NCBI GenBank assembly: GCA_002435305.1
Contig: DJMH01000059.1
Span: 1-9,172 of the forward strand
Direction of reading: 5' to 3'
DNA length: 9,172 bases
Source of the DNA: Dehalococcoidia bacterium UBA6495
Lineage (GTDB): Bacteria > Chloroflexota > Dehalococcoidia > Lucifugimonadales > UBA826
The notes beneath the pieces were generated by a model that saw nothing but the letters and a program-made list of their open reading frames with translations, had not been told where the DNA came from and ran no database searches. The position numbers and the translations under genes were made by a program. Of the stretch, positions 1-5,622 are shown one piece after another. Positions within the stretch are counted from its first letter, which is position 1; the number at the start of each line of letters is the position of its first letter.

Positions 1-17
1 ACCACATCTAGCGAATG

Positions 18-44
18 TAGTGCCCACTCATGATTTTGGATTAT
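18..44. repeat. Short dispersed repeat, copy 1
   Basis: This stretch is about 24/27 identical, with one gap, to 4313-4338. Shared blocks are TAGTGCCC, CATGATTTTG and ATTAT. Here it lies just upstream of the -10 box of the RidA-family gene. The second copy lies at the 3' end of a membrane protein gene. Flanking bases do not match, so this is a small dispersed element or chance similarity rather than a gene duplication. Confidence 0.35.
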
Positions 45-45
45 C

Positions 46-64
46 TATAATGGCGTCATGACGC
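46..64 (+). promoter_or_regulatory. Candidate promoter -10 box with overlapping palindromic operator
   Basis: TATAAT at 46-51 is a perfect -10 hexamer. A perfect 12-bp palindrome, GCGTCATGACGC, follows at 53-64 across the expected transcription start. No good -35 hexamer sits 16-18 bp upstream; the nearest is TGCCCA at 21-26 with a 19-bp spacer. The arrangement would suit a repressor or activator site for the RidA-family gene at 105. A 12-bp palindrome is expected about twice by chance in 9 kb, so only its position makes it notable. Confidence 0.4.
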
Positions 65-104
65 TACACAATAAGGTGGTTCATGAAATTAAGGAGTGTC
101 TTCA

Positions 105-491
105 ATGGTTATTGAACGTAAGAACTATGATGGAATTCCCCTGACAGGCTCCCCCCATTTTCACGCTGTCAGGGTGGGAGATTTACTTTTCTTCGCTGGA
201 GCAACTGCCAAAATGACGGGTGCTGAAAAGGGAAGCATGGCTGATCAGACGAGGGTGATTTTTGAGAGAATGAAATACATTATGGAATGTGAAGGAGGGA
301 CCCTTAGTGATGTTGTAAAAATTACAAGCTACGTGACCGATTTGTCAGAATCCGCTAAATCTGAAACTCAAATAGTTCGACAGGAGTATTTCGGAGAAGA
401 TCTGCCTGCCAGTACAAGGGTCCAAGTTGCGGGTTTAGATGGTCCTAACTTGCTGATTGAAATTGATGCTATAGCGATAATATCTCAATAA
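105..491 (+). CDS. RidA (YjgF/YER057c/UK114) family protein, 128 aa
   Basis: A likely cytosolic trimeric RidA-family protein. Characterised RidA enzymes hydrolyse reactive enamine/imine intermediates released by PLP enzymes; other family members act in small-molecule catabolism. The protein has the family length and layout: an N-terminal strand block with LLFFAGATA (27-35), the helix and DVVKITSYVTDL (69-80), and the C-terminal signature PASTRVQVAGL (101-111) followed by LLIEIDAIAI (116-125). Arg105 falls at the position of the substrate-carboxylate-binding arginine of E. coli RidA, so a deaminase-type activity is possible. I chose the ATG at 105 because AAGGAG at 91-96 lies 8 nt upstream; a GTG at 96 would lie inside that Shine-Dalgarno. 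The gene is convergent with the racemase-family gene, with 50 bp between them and no clear terminator. Family is secure; exact substrate is unknown, so no symbol is given. Confidence 0.9.
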   Translation: MVIERKNYDGIPLTGSPHFHAVRVGDLLFFAGATAKMTGAEKGSMADQTRVIFERMKYIMECEGGTLSDVVKITSYVTDLSESAKSETQIVRQEYFGEDLPASTRVQVAGLDGPNLLIEIDAIAIISQ

Positions 492-541
492 CAACTTTTG
501 ACCATTTTATACGGCCTTGATGAAACAGGTTGTGGCAAAAG

Positions 542-1198
542 CTAATTAGCCAGTAAAACGGTATTTATGGCCATTCCAGCGGCGGCTATGGTTGGATCAA
601 TGACCGGGACTTCTAATAACTTTTCTAGGGCTTCGCGATACTTTGCCATGCCCGCGCAACCCATAATTATTACCTCTGCACCGTCTTTGTCACGCAGCTC
701 TGTCCCCACTTTCACCATTTTCTCATAGGTATCGTTGCTATTTTCTACCTCTGCGACAGTTAGCTCCAATGCACGCTCTCCAACGCAATGATTATGAAGG
801 AGTCGTTCACGCATGTGCCTGGTATGACGAGGAATTGACTGACTAAGTATTGCTATAACACCAAATGACTGACCTCGTGAGAGGGCTGTTAGCATTGCAC
901 ATTCAGCAATGCCGAATACAGGTCTGTCTGTTACTTCTCTACAAAGCGCTAACCCAGGGTCTGAGTAACACGCAATTATAAAGGCAGAGGCCTCGGTATC
1001 GGCTCTAATACTATCCACAATCAACGGTTCAACCTTACTTACATCAGCCTGGCTTTCAACTCCGAATGGACCATCTGAAAGGGTTATACATTCGAGATGT
1101 GGACCACCAACCAAACGCAACGGTTCCAGAGCCTCCGAAATACCGGAAGTAACAGCATCGTTAGAGTTTGGATTTATGACTCTTATCACCGGAGACAT
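542..1198 (-). CDS. Asp/Glu/hydantoin racemase family protein, 218 aa
   Basis: A member of the Asp/Glu racemase superfamily, closest in style to hydantoin racemases. It is cytosolic and cofactor-independent, using two cysteines as acid and base. The N-terminus carries the family NPNS motif (9-12). The catalytic cysteines are visible as ACYSDPG, with Cys77, and IMGCAGM, with Cys181. Both match the pair known in hydantoin racemases in position and spacing. The length is normal for the family. PVIDPTIAAAGMA (198-210) is the usual C-terminal segment. The start is ATG with a weak AAGG about 12 nt upstream. Arylmalonate decarboxylases and maleate isomerases share this fold, but having both cysteines favours racemase chemistry. 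No hydantoinase or carbamoylase lies beside it, so the substrate cannot be named. Confidence 0.85.
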   Translation of the reverse strand: MSPVIRVINPNSNDAVTSGISEALEPLRLVGGPHLECITLSDGPFGVESQADVSKVEPLIVDSIRADTEASAFIIACYSDPGLALCREVTDRPVFGIAECAMLTALSRGQSFGVIAILSQSIPRHTRHMRERLLHNHCVGERALELTVAEVENSNDTYEKMVKVGTELRDKDGAEVIIMGCAGMAKYREALEKLLEVPVIDPTIAAAGMAINTVLLAN

Positions 1199-1239
1199 TA
1201 ATTTCTTTTTCCTTATCCACGAATCTTAACATCAAAATA

Positions 1240-1265
1240 TTGGCAGAAACGTGTTGGCAGAAACG
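1240..1265. repeat. Direct repeat, two 12-bp copies with 14-bp period
   Basis: TTGGCAGAAACG occurs at 1240-1251 and again at 1254-1265, separated by two bases. It lies in the 171-bp gap between the MFS gene and the racemase-family gene, about 45-65 bp upstream of the racemase start codon. On the minus strand a TATTTT at 1236-1241 directly follows the repeats, so they sit where an activator would bind or where a -35 region would be. A tandem binding site is the simplest reading; a small local duplication is the alternative. Confidence 0.45.
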
Positions 1266-1369
1266 AATTAATTGAGGATGAGCTGTATCTTTACAACGGA
1301 ATATAGTGACTTAGATTAATTTTCAATCTGGATCATCAGTAGGATTGAATTTGAAGGTTTAAAGCACTT

Positions 1370-2593
1370 CTAACCATCTGTAACATTCACGTTTAACGGT
1401 AAGGTAAAGGTAATAGCAGCTGCTATGGCAAAAAGAATTCCAAGATAAACCATGACCATATCGAATCCGAAATTTTGGTAGATAACCCCTGCTATTATTG
1501 GGGACATCGCGCTCATAGCTAAACCTATGGTCGCAGTTACACCGAGGATGCTAGAAGATATGTTTTCCCCTGCGATATCTAAGGTCGCCGCAGTTATGAT
1601 CGGTTGATCCGGGTATAAAAACACTCCGAGGAGCACAATCGATATAGCTAGAAAAATTCCCTGTGAAAAAATCACTAACGATAGAGCAATCAGGCTAGAC
1701 CAAATTAATCCGGGAATTAAAACCTGTTTTCTTCCAAACCTATCTGACAAGTATCCAGCGAGGGGCTTTGTAATAATTCCTATCACAATTAGCAGTCCTA
1801 TATGTAATCCTCTTGCAGAAGGCCCCATAGATAGCTCATCGTAAAAATATAAAGGCAGTATTGTCAGCAGCGCTACTAGGGACATGCCGCGAAGACCTTT
1901 AACGATAGATATACCCCATATAACGGGTTGCTTAAGCGCACGATATACCGTGCCAATATGGTGCGCGTAATTCATCTGGTCTTTTTTAGATTCACGTAGT
2001 TGCCATACCTTGGATACAGAAAATAAAAATACGAAGGCAAATCCAATTGCTATGACGCCATAAAAGCTGAGAATTTTCTGCCAGCCAAGGAGATATAAAA
2101 GTAAGCCGGTAACAAACGGGCCGCCCGCATCTCCGATGCTTCCACCAATTCCATGGAATGACAAGACAGTTCCCCTATCATTTGGGAAACTCCGAGATAA
2201 GGTAGAGGCCGCAGATAAGTGCCAAAAGGAATGTGTAGCGGCAATGATGGCAATGCCAATTAAAAGTAGTGGAAACGCTGGAGATACACCCAGTAGGACA
2301 ACCCCGGCTCCGAATCCTCCTATACAAAGAGTTAGGAAGGCAGTCCAGTGTTGTTTCAAAGCATCAGACAGTATTCCTCCGGGTAAGGATACTAATCCTG
2401 TTGACACTTCCCTCACCGTAAGAATTAACCCTACCCCAATGCTGTTCAAAAAAAAATGATGTTGAACTTCCGGGAGCACTACGATGAATCCTTGAACTAC
2501 CCAATGATAAAGAGTGTGTCCACCGGCTAATATCCCCACAAAAATCCATGCTTTGGTGCTGCCGAACTGAGTAGTATCCGATTTAGATATCAT
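1370..2593 (-). CDS. Major facilitator superfamily (MFS) transporter, 407 aa
   Basis: A 12-helix secondary transporter of the inner membrane. Hydrophobic segments fall at about 16-40, 52-72, 83-103, 106-128, 145-165, 172-193, 224-249, 262-280, 290-312, 312-330, 345-371 and 378-400. The conserved loop 8-9 motif A is clear as GYLSDRFGRK (280-289), and its loop 2-3 counterpart is the degenerate GGILSDALK (72-80). A motif C-like GDAGGPFVTG (154-163) lies in helix 5, a pattern common in antiporters. The N-terminus GGHTLYHWVVQGF (24-36) is shared by a subgroup I associate with marine Chloroflexota. The start is ATG at 2593; an in-frame TAA lies 21 nt upstream and no good Shine-Dalgarno is visible. 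The substrate is unknown. A run of nine T occurs in codons 47-50. No strong terminator follows; only a 7-bp stem at 1322-1349 is present. Confidence 0.9.
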   Translation of the reverse strand: MISKSDTTQFGSTKAWIFVGILAGGHTLYHWVVQGFIVVLPEVQHHFFLNSIGVGLILTVREVSTGLVSLPGGILSDALKQHWTAFLTLCIGGFGAGVVLLGVSPAFPLLLIGIAIIAATHSFWHLSAASTLSRSFPNDRGTVLSFHGIGGSIGDAGGPFVTGLLLYLLGWQKILSFYGVIAIGFAFVFLFSVSKVWQLRESKKDQMNYAHHIGTVYRALKQPVIWGISIVKGLRGMSLVALLTILPLYFYDELSMGPSARGLHIGLLIVIGIITKPLAGYLSDRFGRKQVLIPGLIWSSLIALSLVIFSQGIFLAISIVLLGVFLYPDQPIITAATLDIAGENISSSILGVTATIGLAMSAMSPIIAGVIYQNFGFDMVMVYLGILFAIAAAITFTLPLNVNVTDG

Positions 2594-3018
2594 CTTATTA
2601 AATGGAGAACATTAGGTGGGGGACCCCGACGAATAAAGGACTAATTGGTATAAATATTAGTCGGCAGATTTCCATGGGTGAATAATATCACGGTGCTAAA
2701 GCAGGCTACGGCAATTGGACTGAACAGATTGGGGTAGTGAGGCATATTTACTCGGTAAGTATTAGGCCCAAATAATTGTAGATATTCCTATATTCTCCGA
2801 GGAATTGATAGGACGGGAAGATATCGCCAATTCGCATTCCCCGTGCAGAATTTAAAGCCGGTATAAACTACTTAAAATAATAAGTTGGGTTGATAGAAAG
2901 TTGCCTTAGAAGATATGGGTTCACGCTGGTACAAGAATTGAAGGGAAATCTGGAAAGTGCATGAAGCAGTGAAGGAATTTAATCGCAGAGTAATTTCGGT
3001 GCCTGTGAGGAGCTCTAG
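2594..3018. other. 425-bp gap without a supportable gene
   Basis: It separates the MFS start from the end of the CMD-family gene. All six frames are broken into short pieces. On the minus strand a 38-codon open stretch ends with TAA at 2762-2764; on the plus strand short stretches at about 2800-2855 and 2960-3025 look protein-like but are in different frames and lack ribosome binding sites. This could be a decayed gene or plain spacer. A 7-bp inverted repeat, GACTAAT/ATTAGTC with a 10-nt spacer (2639-2662), lies 46 bp upstream of the MFS start and flanks TATAAAT-like bases; repeats of that size are expected by chance. I see no tRNA or strong terminator. Confidence 0.5.
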
Positions 3019-3411
3019 TTATGTATCAATGTCCATCTCGGTGGCCCAAGCTTGAAGACCTCGACGAAACGCCAATGCACCCATAGGTGCGATAACGGCC
3101 TCCATCGCCTCAAGAACTTCCCTTGGGGTTGCACCTTCGTGAATTGCTAGCCGGATATGTTCTTGTATTTGTTCTACGTCGGCACGGAGAGCGGTTTCAA
3201 CCACGACTTGGAGCAGCTCTTTGGTTTTGCGATCCAGATTTCGTTGCCCCGTGTAGGTAGCTTCGATGAATTTGTTGTACTCGGTGAGCCATTCGAAGTC
3301 AGCCGCCGCCATGATTCGATGCATATCGAGAGTGTAACCTCTGATTTGCTCTGTTTTATTCAAGTAAGCTCGTGCTTCCTTGGTTAAGTTCGTCGGCGCA
3401 TCTTTGTTCAA
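3019..3411 (-). CDS. Carboxymuconolactone decarboxylase (CMD/AhpD-like) family protein, cysteine-less, 130 aa
   Basis: A small all-helical protein of the CMD fold. The domain spans about 42-122, with the typical LDRKTKELLQVVVETALR (59-76), HIRLAIHEGATPREVLEAME (85-104) and a final helix rich in small residues. AhpD-type members carry a CxxC followed by HxxR-type residues; here His85 is kept but the two cysteine positions are Asp78 and Gln81, and the protein has no cysteine at all. A peroxidase role is therefore unlikely; decarboxylase/lactonase-like chemistry or an orphan function fits better. The start is uncertain: the frame opens with TTG at 3411 after a nearby in-frame TAA, and no Shine-Dalgarno is visible. 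I keep TTG because the N-terminal segment around IRGYTLDMHRIM (23-34) looks conserved in this subfamily. The first ATG, codon 30, would cut into it. Confidence 0.8.
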   Translation of the reverse strand: MNKDAPTNLTKEARAYLNKTEQIRGYTLDMHRIMAAADFEWLTEYNKFIEATYTGQRNLDRKTKELLQVVVETALRADVEQIQEHIRLAIHEGATPREVLEAMEAVIAPMGALAFRRGLQAWATEMDIDT

Positions 3412-3462
3412 TTGATTCAGTCCAAATACTTAGCTACGTTTTGATCATATAACGACAGAATT

Positions 3463-3487
3463 TTGAATACTAGAGGATGCTATTCAA
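3463..3487. promoter_or_regulatory. Possible operator upstream of CMD-family gene
   Basis: A perfect 7-bp inverted repeat, TTGAATA / TATTCAA, is separated by 11 nt (3470-3480). It lies about 50-75 bp upstream of the CMD-family start, where a promoter is expected between the terminator at 3511-3557 and the gene. On the minus strand the first arm reads TTGAAT, which could also serve as a -35 hexamer. Several repeats of this size occur by chance in 9 kb, so the evidence is positional only. Confidence 0.25.
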
Positions 3488-3510
3488 TTATTGGTGTAAA
3501 TCAGTGCTAG

Positions 3511-3557
3511 AAAACAAAGCTGGGTCATAAATATCAAACAGCTCAGCTTTGTTTTTT
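3511..3557 (-). terminator. Strong intrinsic terminator, probably bidirectional
   Basis: A perfect 12-bp stem pairs AAAACAAAGCTG (3511-3522) with CAGCTTTGTTTT (3544-3555), leaving a 21-nt loop. On the minus strand the stem starts 4 nt after the stop codon of the 206-aa gene, with an A-tract before it and TTTT at its 3' end. On the plus strand a six-T run (3552-3557) gives it the same form. It isolates the CMD-family gene downstream, which must therefore have its own promoter. Confidence 0.85.
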
Positions 3558-3561
3558 CTGC

Positions 3562-4182
3562 TTAGGCCTGGCTGCTGTAGACAATCCGTCCGAGATTCCT
3601 AACAGCATTGCTAGATATTAAGTCAGGTATATTTCCTAAATGCTTTAGAGATTCAACCCGCTTATTTTCTATATCTTGAAGGCTAGTACCAAACATTGTT
3701 ACTCTAAACTGACCGATTGGCCCAGTTATTGGTCTACTGATAACGTTCTTTGGTTCGCCACCTACTTTTTCTCTGACGTCCAACAATGCCTCTACTAACT
3801 CCTGACCCTTTGTTGGTTTAGCTACCAACACCAAGCGGGATACAGTCGTGGCTTCATAACCCTCTGGAAATTCTGGACCGGCCAATATTTCTGAAACAAT
3901 GTAATTGGTTTTGTCACAGAGTCCATCAATACCCATTTGCCCTTTCTGCATTTCGGGGTTGGAAAGATAAGTGTCATTCAGTGCATCCACGTCGTCTAAA
4001 GTTGTGAATCCTCCAACAAGAGAAATTAAGCCAGGTCTGGATTGTCCGAGGTTTGCACCGCTAAGAGGGACGGTGATATTACCAGGCCGACCGGTGGCAG
4101 CATGGGCCTTTTTCATCGCTTCTAATACCTCAAAACTCTTCCCTGCTTTTGGCACTCTCAAAAAATTAATAAAATACGGCAT
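3562..4182 (-). CDS. Uncharacterised protein with two small alpha/beta domains, 206 aa
   Basis: I do not recognise a named family. The chain looks like two copies of a ferredoxin-like alpha+beta unit of the dimeric alpha/beta-barrel type (as in ABM, NIPSNAP and EthD proteins). Half one is about 1-100: strand YFINFLRVP, helix SFEVLEAMKKAHAA, strand GLISLVGGF, helix DDVDALNDTYL, strand NYIVSEIL. Half two is about 110-203: strand SRLVLVAKP, helix GQELVEALLDVREKV, strand QFRVTMFGT, helix LQDIENKRVESL, strand NLGRIVYS. Fused copies of this kind form an internal pseudo-dimer that can hold a small ligand or act as a cofactor-free oxygenase/isomerase; that is inference. I chose the ATG at 4182 because AAAGGAG lies 5 nt upstream (4188-4194); an ATG ten codons earlier would overlap that site. 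The gene has its own promoter and a strong terminator, so it is monocistronic. Confidence 0.75.
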   Translation of the reverse strand: MPYFINFLRVPKAGKSFEVLEAMKKAHAATGRPGNITVPLSGANLGQSRPGLISLVGGFTTLDDVDALNDTYLSNPEMQKGQMGIDGLCDKTNYIVSEILAGPEFPEGYEATTVSRLVLVAKPTKGQELVEALLDVREKVGGEPKNVISRPITGPIGQFRVTMFGTSLQDIENKRVESLKHLGNIPDLISSNAVRNLGRIVYSSQA

Positions 4183-4203
4183 ATCAACTCCTTTCCCCTT
4201 GAA

Positions 4204-4256
4204 ATAGTTCAATTAGATTTGGCGTGAACTATATGAATTACGTCAGTGAAAATCAA
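4204..4256 (-). promoter_or_regulatory. Promoter with 8-bp inverted repeat over the -10 box
   Basis: Read on the minus strand, TTGATT (4251-4256) and TATAGT (4228-4233) are separated by exactly 17 bp, a good sigma-70-type promoter for the 206-aa gene at 4182. A perfect inverted repeat, ATAGTTCA (4204-4211) / TGAACTAT (4225-4232), has arms 21 bp apart centre to centre, two helical turns. One arm covers the -10 box and the other lies just downstream of the start point. This is the arrangement of a repressor operator, although the arms could also form a hairpin in the 5' leader. Confidence 0.6.
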
Positions 4257-4306
4257 ATAAACTAAATCGGAATAATTTATTATATCTCTGCACCATCCCT
4301 ACTCAG

Positions 4307-4338
4307 GGGGCATAGTGCCCCACATGATTTTGAATTAT
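4307..4338. repeat. Small GC-rich hairpin and dispersed repeat, copy 2
   Basis: GGGGCA (4307-4312) pairs with TGCCCC (4316-4321) around a 3-nt loop. The hairpin lies 14 bp past the stop codon of the 169-aa membrane protein on the minus strand. There is no T-run on the minus side, so it is a weak terminator candidate; a TTTT at 4328-4331 lies on the plus side. Bases 4313-4338 match the repeat at 18-44 and run into the gene's stop codon. Confidence 0.4.
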
Positions 4339-4844
4339 GCGGGAACAGGCCTTCCCTGCAATTCTTCATAAACCATGTCGCCTAAATTAACTAAATCACT
4401 GAGACCGAATACAGTCCCAACGATTATTTTCCCATTTGTTAGGTAGTATCGTCGCTCCCCAATACTCCCCATTAACACACCTAATCGTCCCTTGAAATAT
4501 TCGACATTTTTATCATTCACACCTAAACGCCATTCGTTAATCATCTGAAGATATGAAAGGCGCATGTAATTCATGAACTGATGGGTTTCTTCATCGCTGG
4601 GAGTTTCAAGGCCTGCTCCGACCTTCAAATAGGATTTGAGGAGAGATTTATCGGTTAACCTAGCCAATATTAACTCTTCATTTCTAGTACGAGCAGCGAA
4701 TCCTAATTCCCTGACCGAATCTTGATGGGCGATTTCAAGTTGCCTTTTCTGGATTAGCAGTTGAGCAGCTAAGAACAAGGCTACTACTAAGGTGGCCATT
4801 CCTGTTGCTATCTGGGCTATGGCAACAATTAGCGCTGTTTCCAT
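4335..4844 (-). CDS. Unrecognised single-pass membrane protein, 169 aa
   Basis: I do not recognise the family. Residues 3-31 form one hydrophobic helix (ALIVAIAQIATGMATLVVALFLAAQLL) followed at once by positive QKRQ, so the bulk of the protein, about 32-169, probably lies in the cytoplasm. That part is mostly helical and charged: a linker helix 33-75, then MNYMRLSYLQMINEWRLG (91-108) and a C-terminal helical segment with GLSDLVNLGDMVYEEL (147-162). The layout, one N-terminal anchor and a small helical soluble domain, is common in uncharacterised bacterial membrane proteins. The start is well fixed: AGGAGG (4850-4855) lies 5 nt before the ATG. It is followed at its 3' end by a small hairpin and lies 139 bp downstream of another membrane protein gene on the same strand, with a hairpin between them. 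The coding frame is convincing; the function is unknown. Confidence 0.75.
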   Translation of the reverse strand: METALIVAIAQIATGMATLVVALFLAAQLLIQKRQLEIAHQDSVRELGFAARTRNEELILARLTDKSLLKSYLKVGAGLETPSDEETHQFMNYMRLSYLQMINEWRLGVNDKNVEYFKGRLGVLMGSIGERRYYLTNGKIIVGTVFGLSDLVNLGDMVYEELQGRPVPA

Positions 4845-4924
4845 ATCATCCTCCTGAGATTTATTCAGTCGGATAATGACATATTCGTTGAAACAGTGCG
4901 AATTACAGCTAGATTAATCATGAT

Positions 4925-4949
4925 GGGTAGCGTCCCAGCGGCGCTACCC
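4925..4949. other. Stem-loop between two membrane protein genes
   Basis: GGGTAGCG (4925-4932) and CGCTACCC (4942-4949) form a perfect 8-bp GC-rich stem with a 9-nt loop. No T-run follows on either strand, so it is not a classical terminator. It sits 35 bp beyond the stop of the 143-aa gene and about 80 bp before the 169-aa gene, both on the minus strand. It may act as a 3'-end stabiliser, a processing site or a weak terminator. Confidence 0.45.
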
Positions 4950-4983
4950 TCACATGCAGTCACAATAACTCGCACGTAATTAA

Positions 4984-5415
4984 TTAACTATAAATAATTC
5001 TTCCAATAACGGTTACTATGATATCTATCATCCAGATAATCCCTATAGTCAACAAAGCACCCAGAAAAGCAATAGATTCAAGGAACCAAAGCTGGTCTGA
5101 ATGCAAAAAAGTTAAATGAACAAACATGTATACCATGCCAAGCATTCCCAACATCGTGAAAATAGAGATGATGGTTTCGGATTTGGGAGGTCTAGCACCC
5201 TGAGGAAGGGTTGCTGTAAGAGCTTCCTCAACTTTCCAAAACACATTGTAATACCCGCGTTCACGTATGATTCTCATCTTTGTCATATGGAACCATATCT
5301 GAGCAATGAGATAAACAGGGATATTTACCAACAATGCAATGGAGAAATCTGTGACCAAAGTGGTCAGAGCTGCGGTGGTGAGGAAAATTACCAGCGGGCT
5401 ATTATCTAATTTCAT
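4984..5415 (-). CDS. Unrecognised multi-pass membrane protein, 143 aa
   Basis: I do not recognise the family. Two hydrophobic blocks are separated by a charged cytoplasmic-type loop. Block one, residues 7-44, is long enough for two helices (LVIFLTTAALTTLV and IALLVNIPVYLIAQIWF). The loop 45-82 is basic and polar (TKMRIIRERGYYNVFWKVEE). Block two comprises 83-104 (rich in Met/Gly: TMLGMLGMVYMFV) and 110-141. Four membrane passes is the likely total. The start is ATG at 5415, with a poor GGA about 12 nt upstream. The frame extends 13 codons further to a TTG at 5454 without a ribosome binding site, which I reject. It is transcribed divergently from the tiny membrane peptide at 5531, with the 169-aa membrane protein gene downstream on the same strand. 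The neighbourhood hints at a membrane-associated module; the function is unknown. Confidence 0.7.
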   Translation of the reverse strand: MKLDNSPLVIFLTTAALTTLVTDFSIALLVNIPVYLIAQIWFHMTKMRIIRERGYYNVFWKVEEALTATLPQGARPPKSETIISIFTMLGMLGMVYMFVHLTFLHSDQLWFLESIAFLGALLTIGIIWMIDIIVTVIGRIIYS

Positions 5416-5445
5416 GATTCTTATTCCGTCTATAACTAGCTGCAA

Positions 5446-5474
5446 TTGACACAAATATCAGGTCATTAGCTTAG
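5446..5474 (+). promoter_or_regulatory. Weak candidate promoter for the peptide/HTH pair
   Basis: TTGACA at 5446-5451 is a perfect -35 hexamer pointing toward the 25-residue peptide at 5531. The -10 region at the right distance is poor (TAGCTT at 5467-5472, spacer 15, or GCTTAG at 5469-5474, spacer 17), so an activator would be needed or the match is chance. It lies in the divergent gap shared with the 143-aa membrane protein gene. Confidence 0.3.
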
Positions 5475-5530
5475 GGTGAATATTACAACAGTAAATTGGC
5501 GGAGCAACCGACGCTTAAAAGGAGGACAAG

Positions 5531-5608
5531 ATGAATAAACGAGTCAAAATAATCATTCCAATTTTTGTTATTCTGATTCTTTACCAACTTTTTCAGCGGT
5601 TTATGTAA
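5531..5608 (+). CDS. Small single-helix membrane peptide, 25 aa
   Basis: A very short ORF with an excellent translation signal: AAAAGGAGG (5517-5525) lies 5 nt before the ATG. The peptide begins with a basic MNKRVK, continues with a strongly hydrophobic stretch IIIPIFVILILYQLF (7-21) and ends QRFM. This is the pattern of a single membrane helix with its N-terminus in the cytoplasm. The ORF ends 14 bp before the ATG of the HTH gene, so the two are likely co-transcribed and perhaps translationally coupled. Possible roles are a membrane-active small toxin, a small modulator of a membrane complex (two membrane protein genes are divergent from it), or a leader peptide. None can be chosen from sequence. 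The ribosome binding site and the peptide's composition are the reasons to think it real. Confidence 0.6.
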   Translation: MNKRVKIIIPIFVILILYQLFQRFM

Positions 5609-5622
5609 TACAGGTGGACAAA

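Noticed and set aside
1322..1349. TTCAATC/GATTGAA stem after the MFS stop as a terminator
   Set aside because: Only 7 bp with a 14-nt loop and no T-run on the minus strand; such stems are expected several times by chance in 9 kb.
2136..2459. 107-codon plus-strand ORF opposite the MFS gene
   Set aside because: It lies wholly antisense to a convincing 12-helix transporter and has no family signature or start signal.
3971..4207. 78-codon plus-strand ORF opposite the 206-aa gene
   Set aside because: It is a shadow of a gene that has a strong ribosome binding site, promoter and terminator on the other strand.
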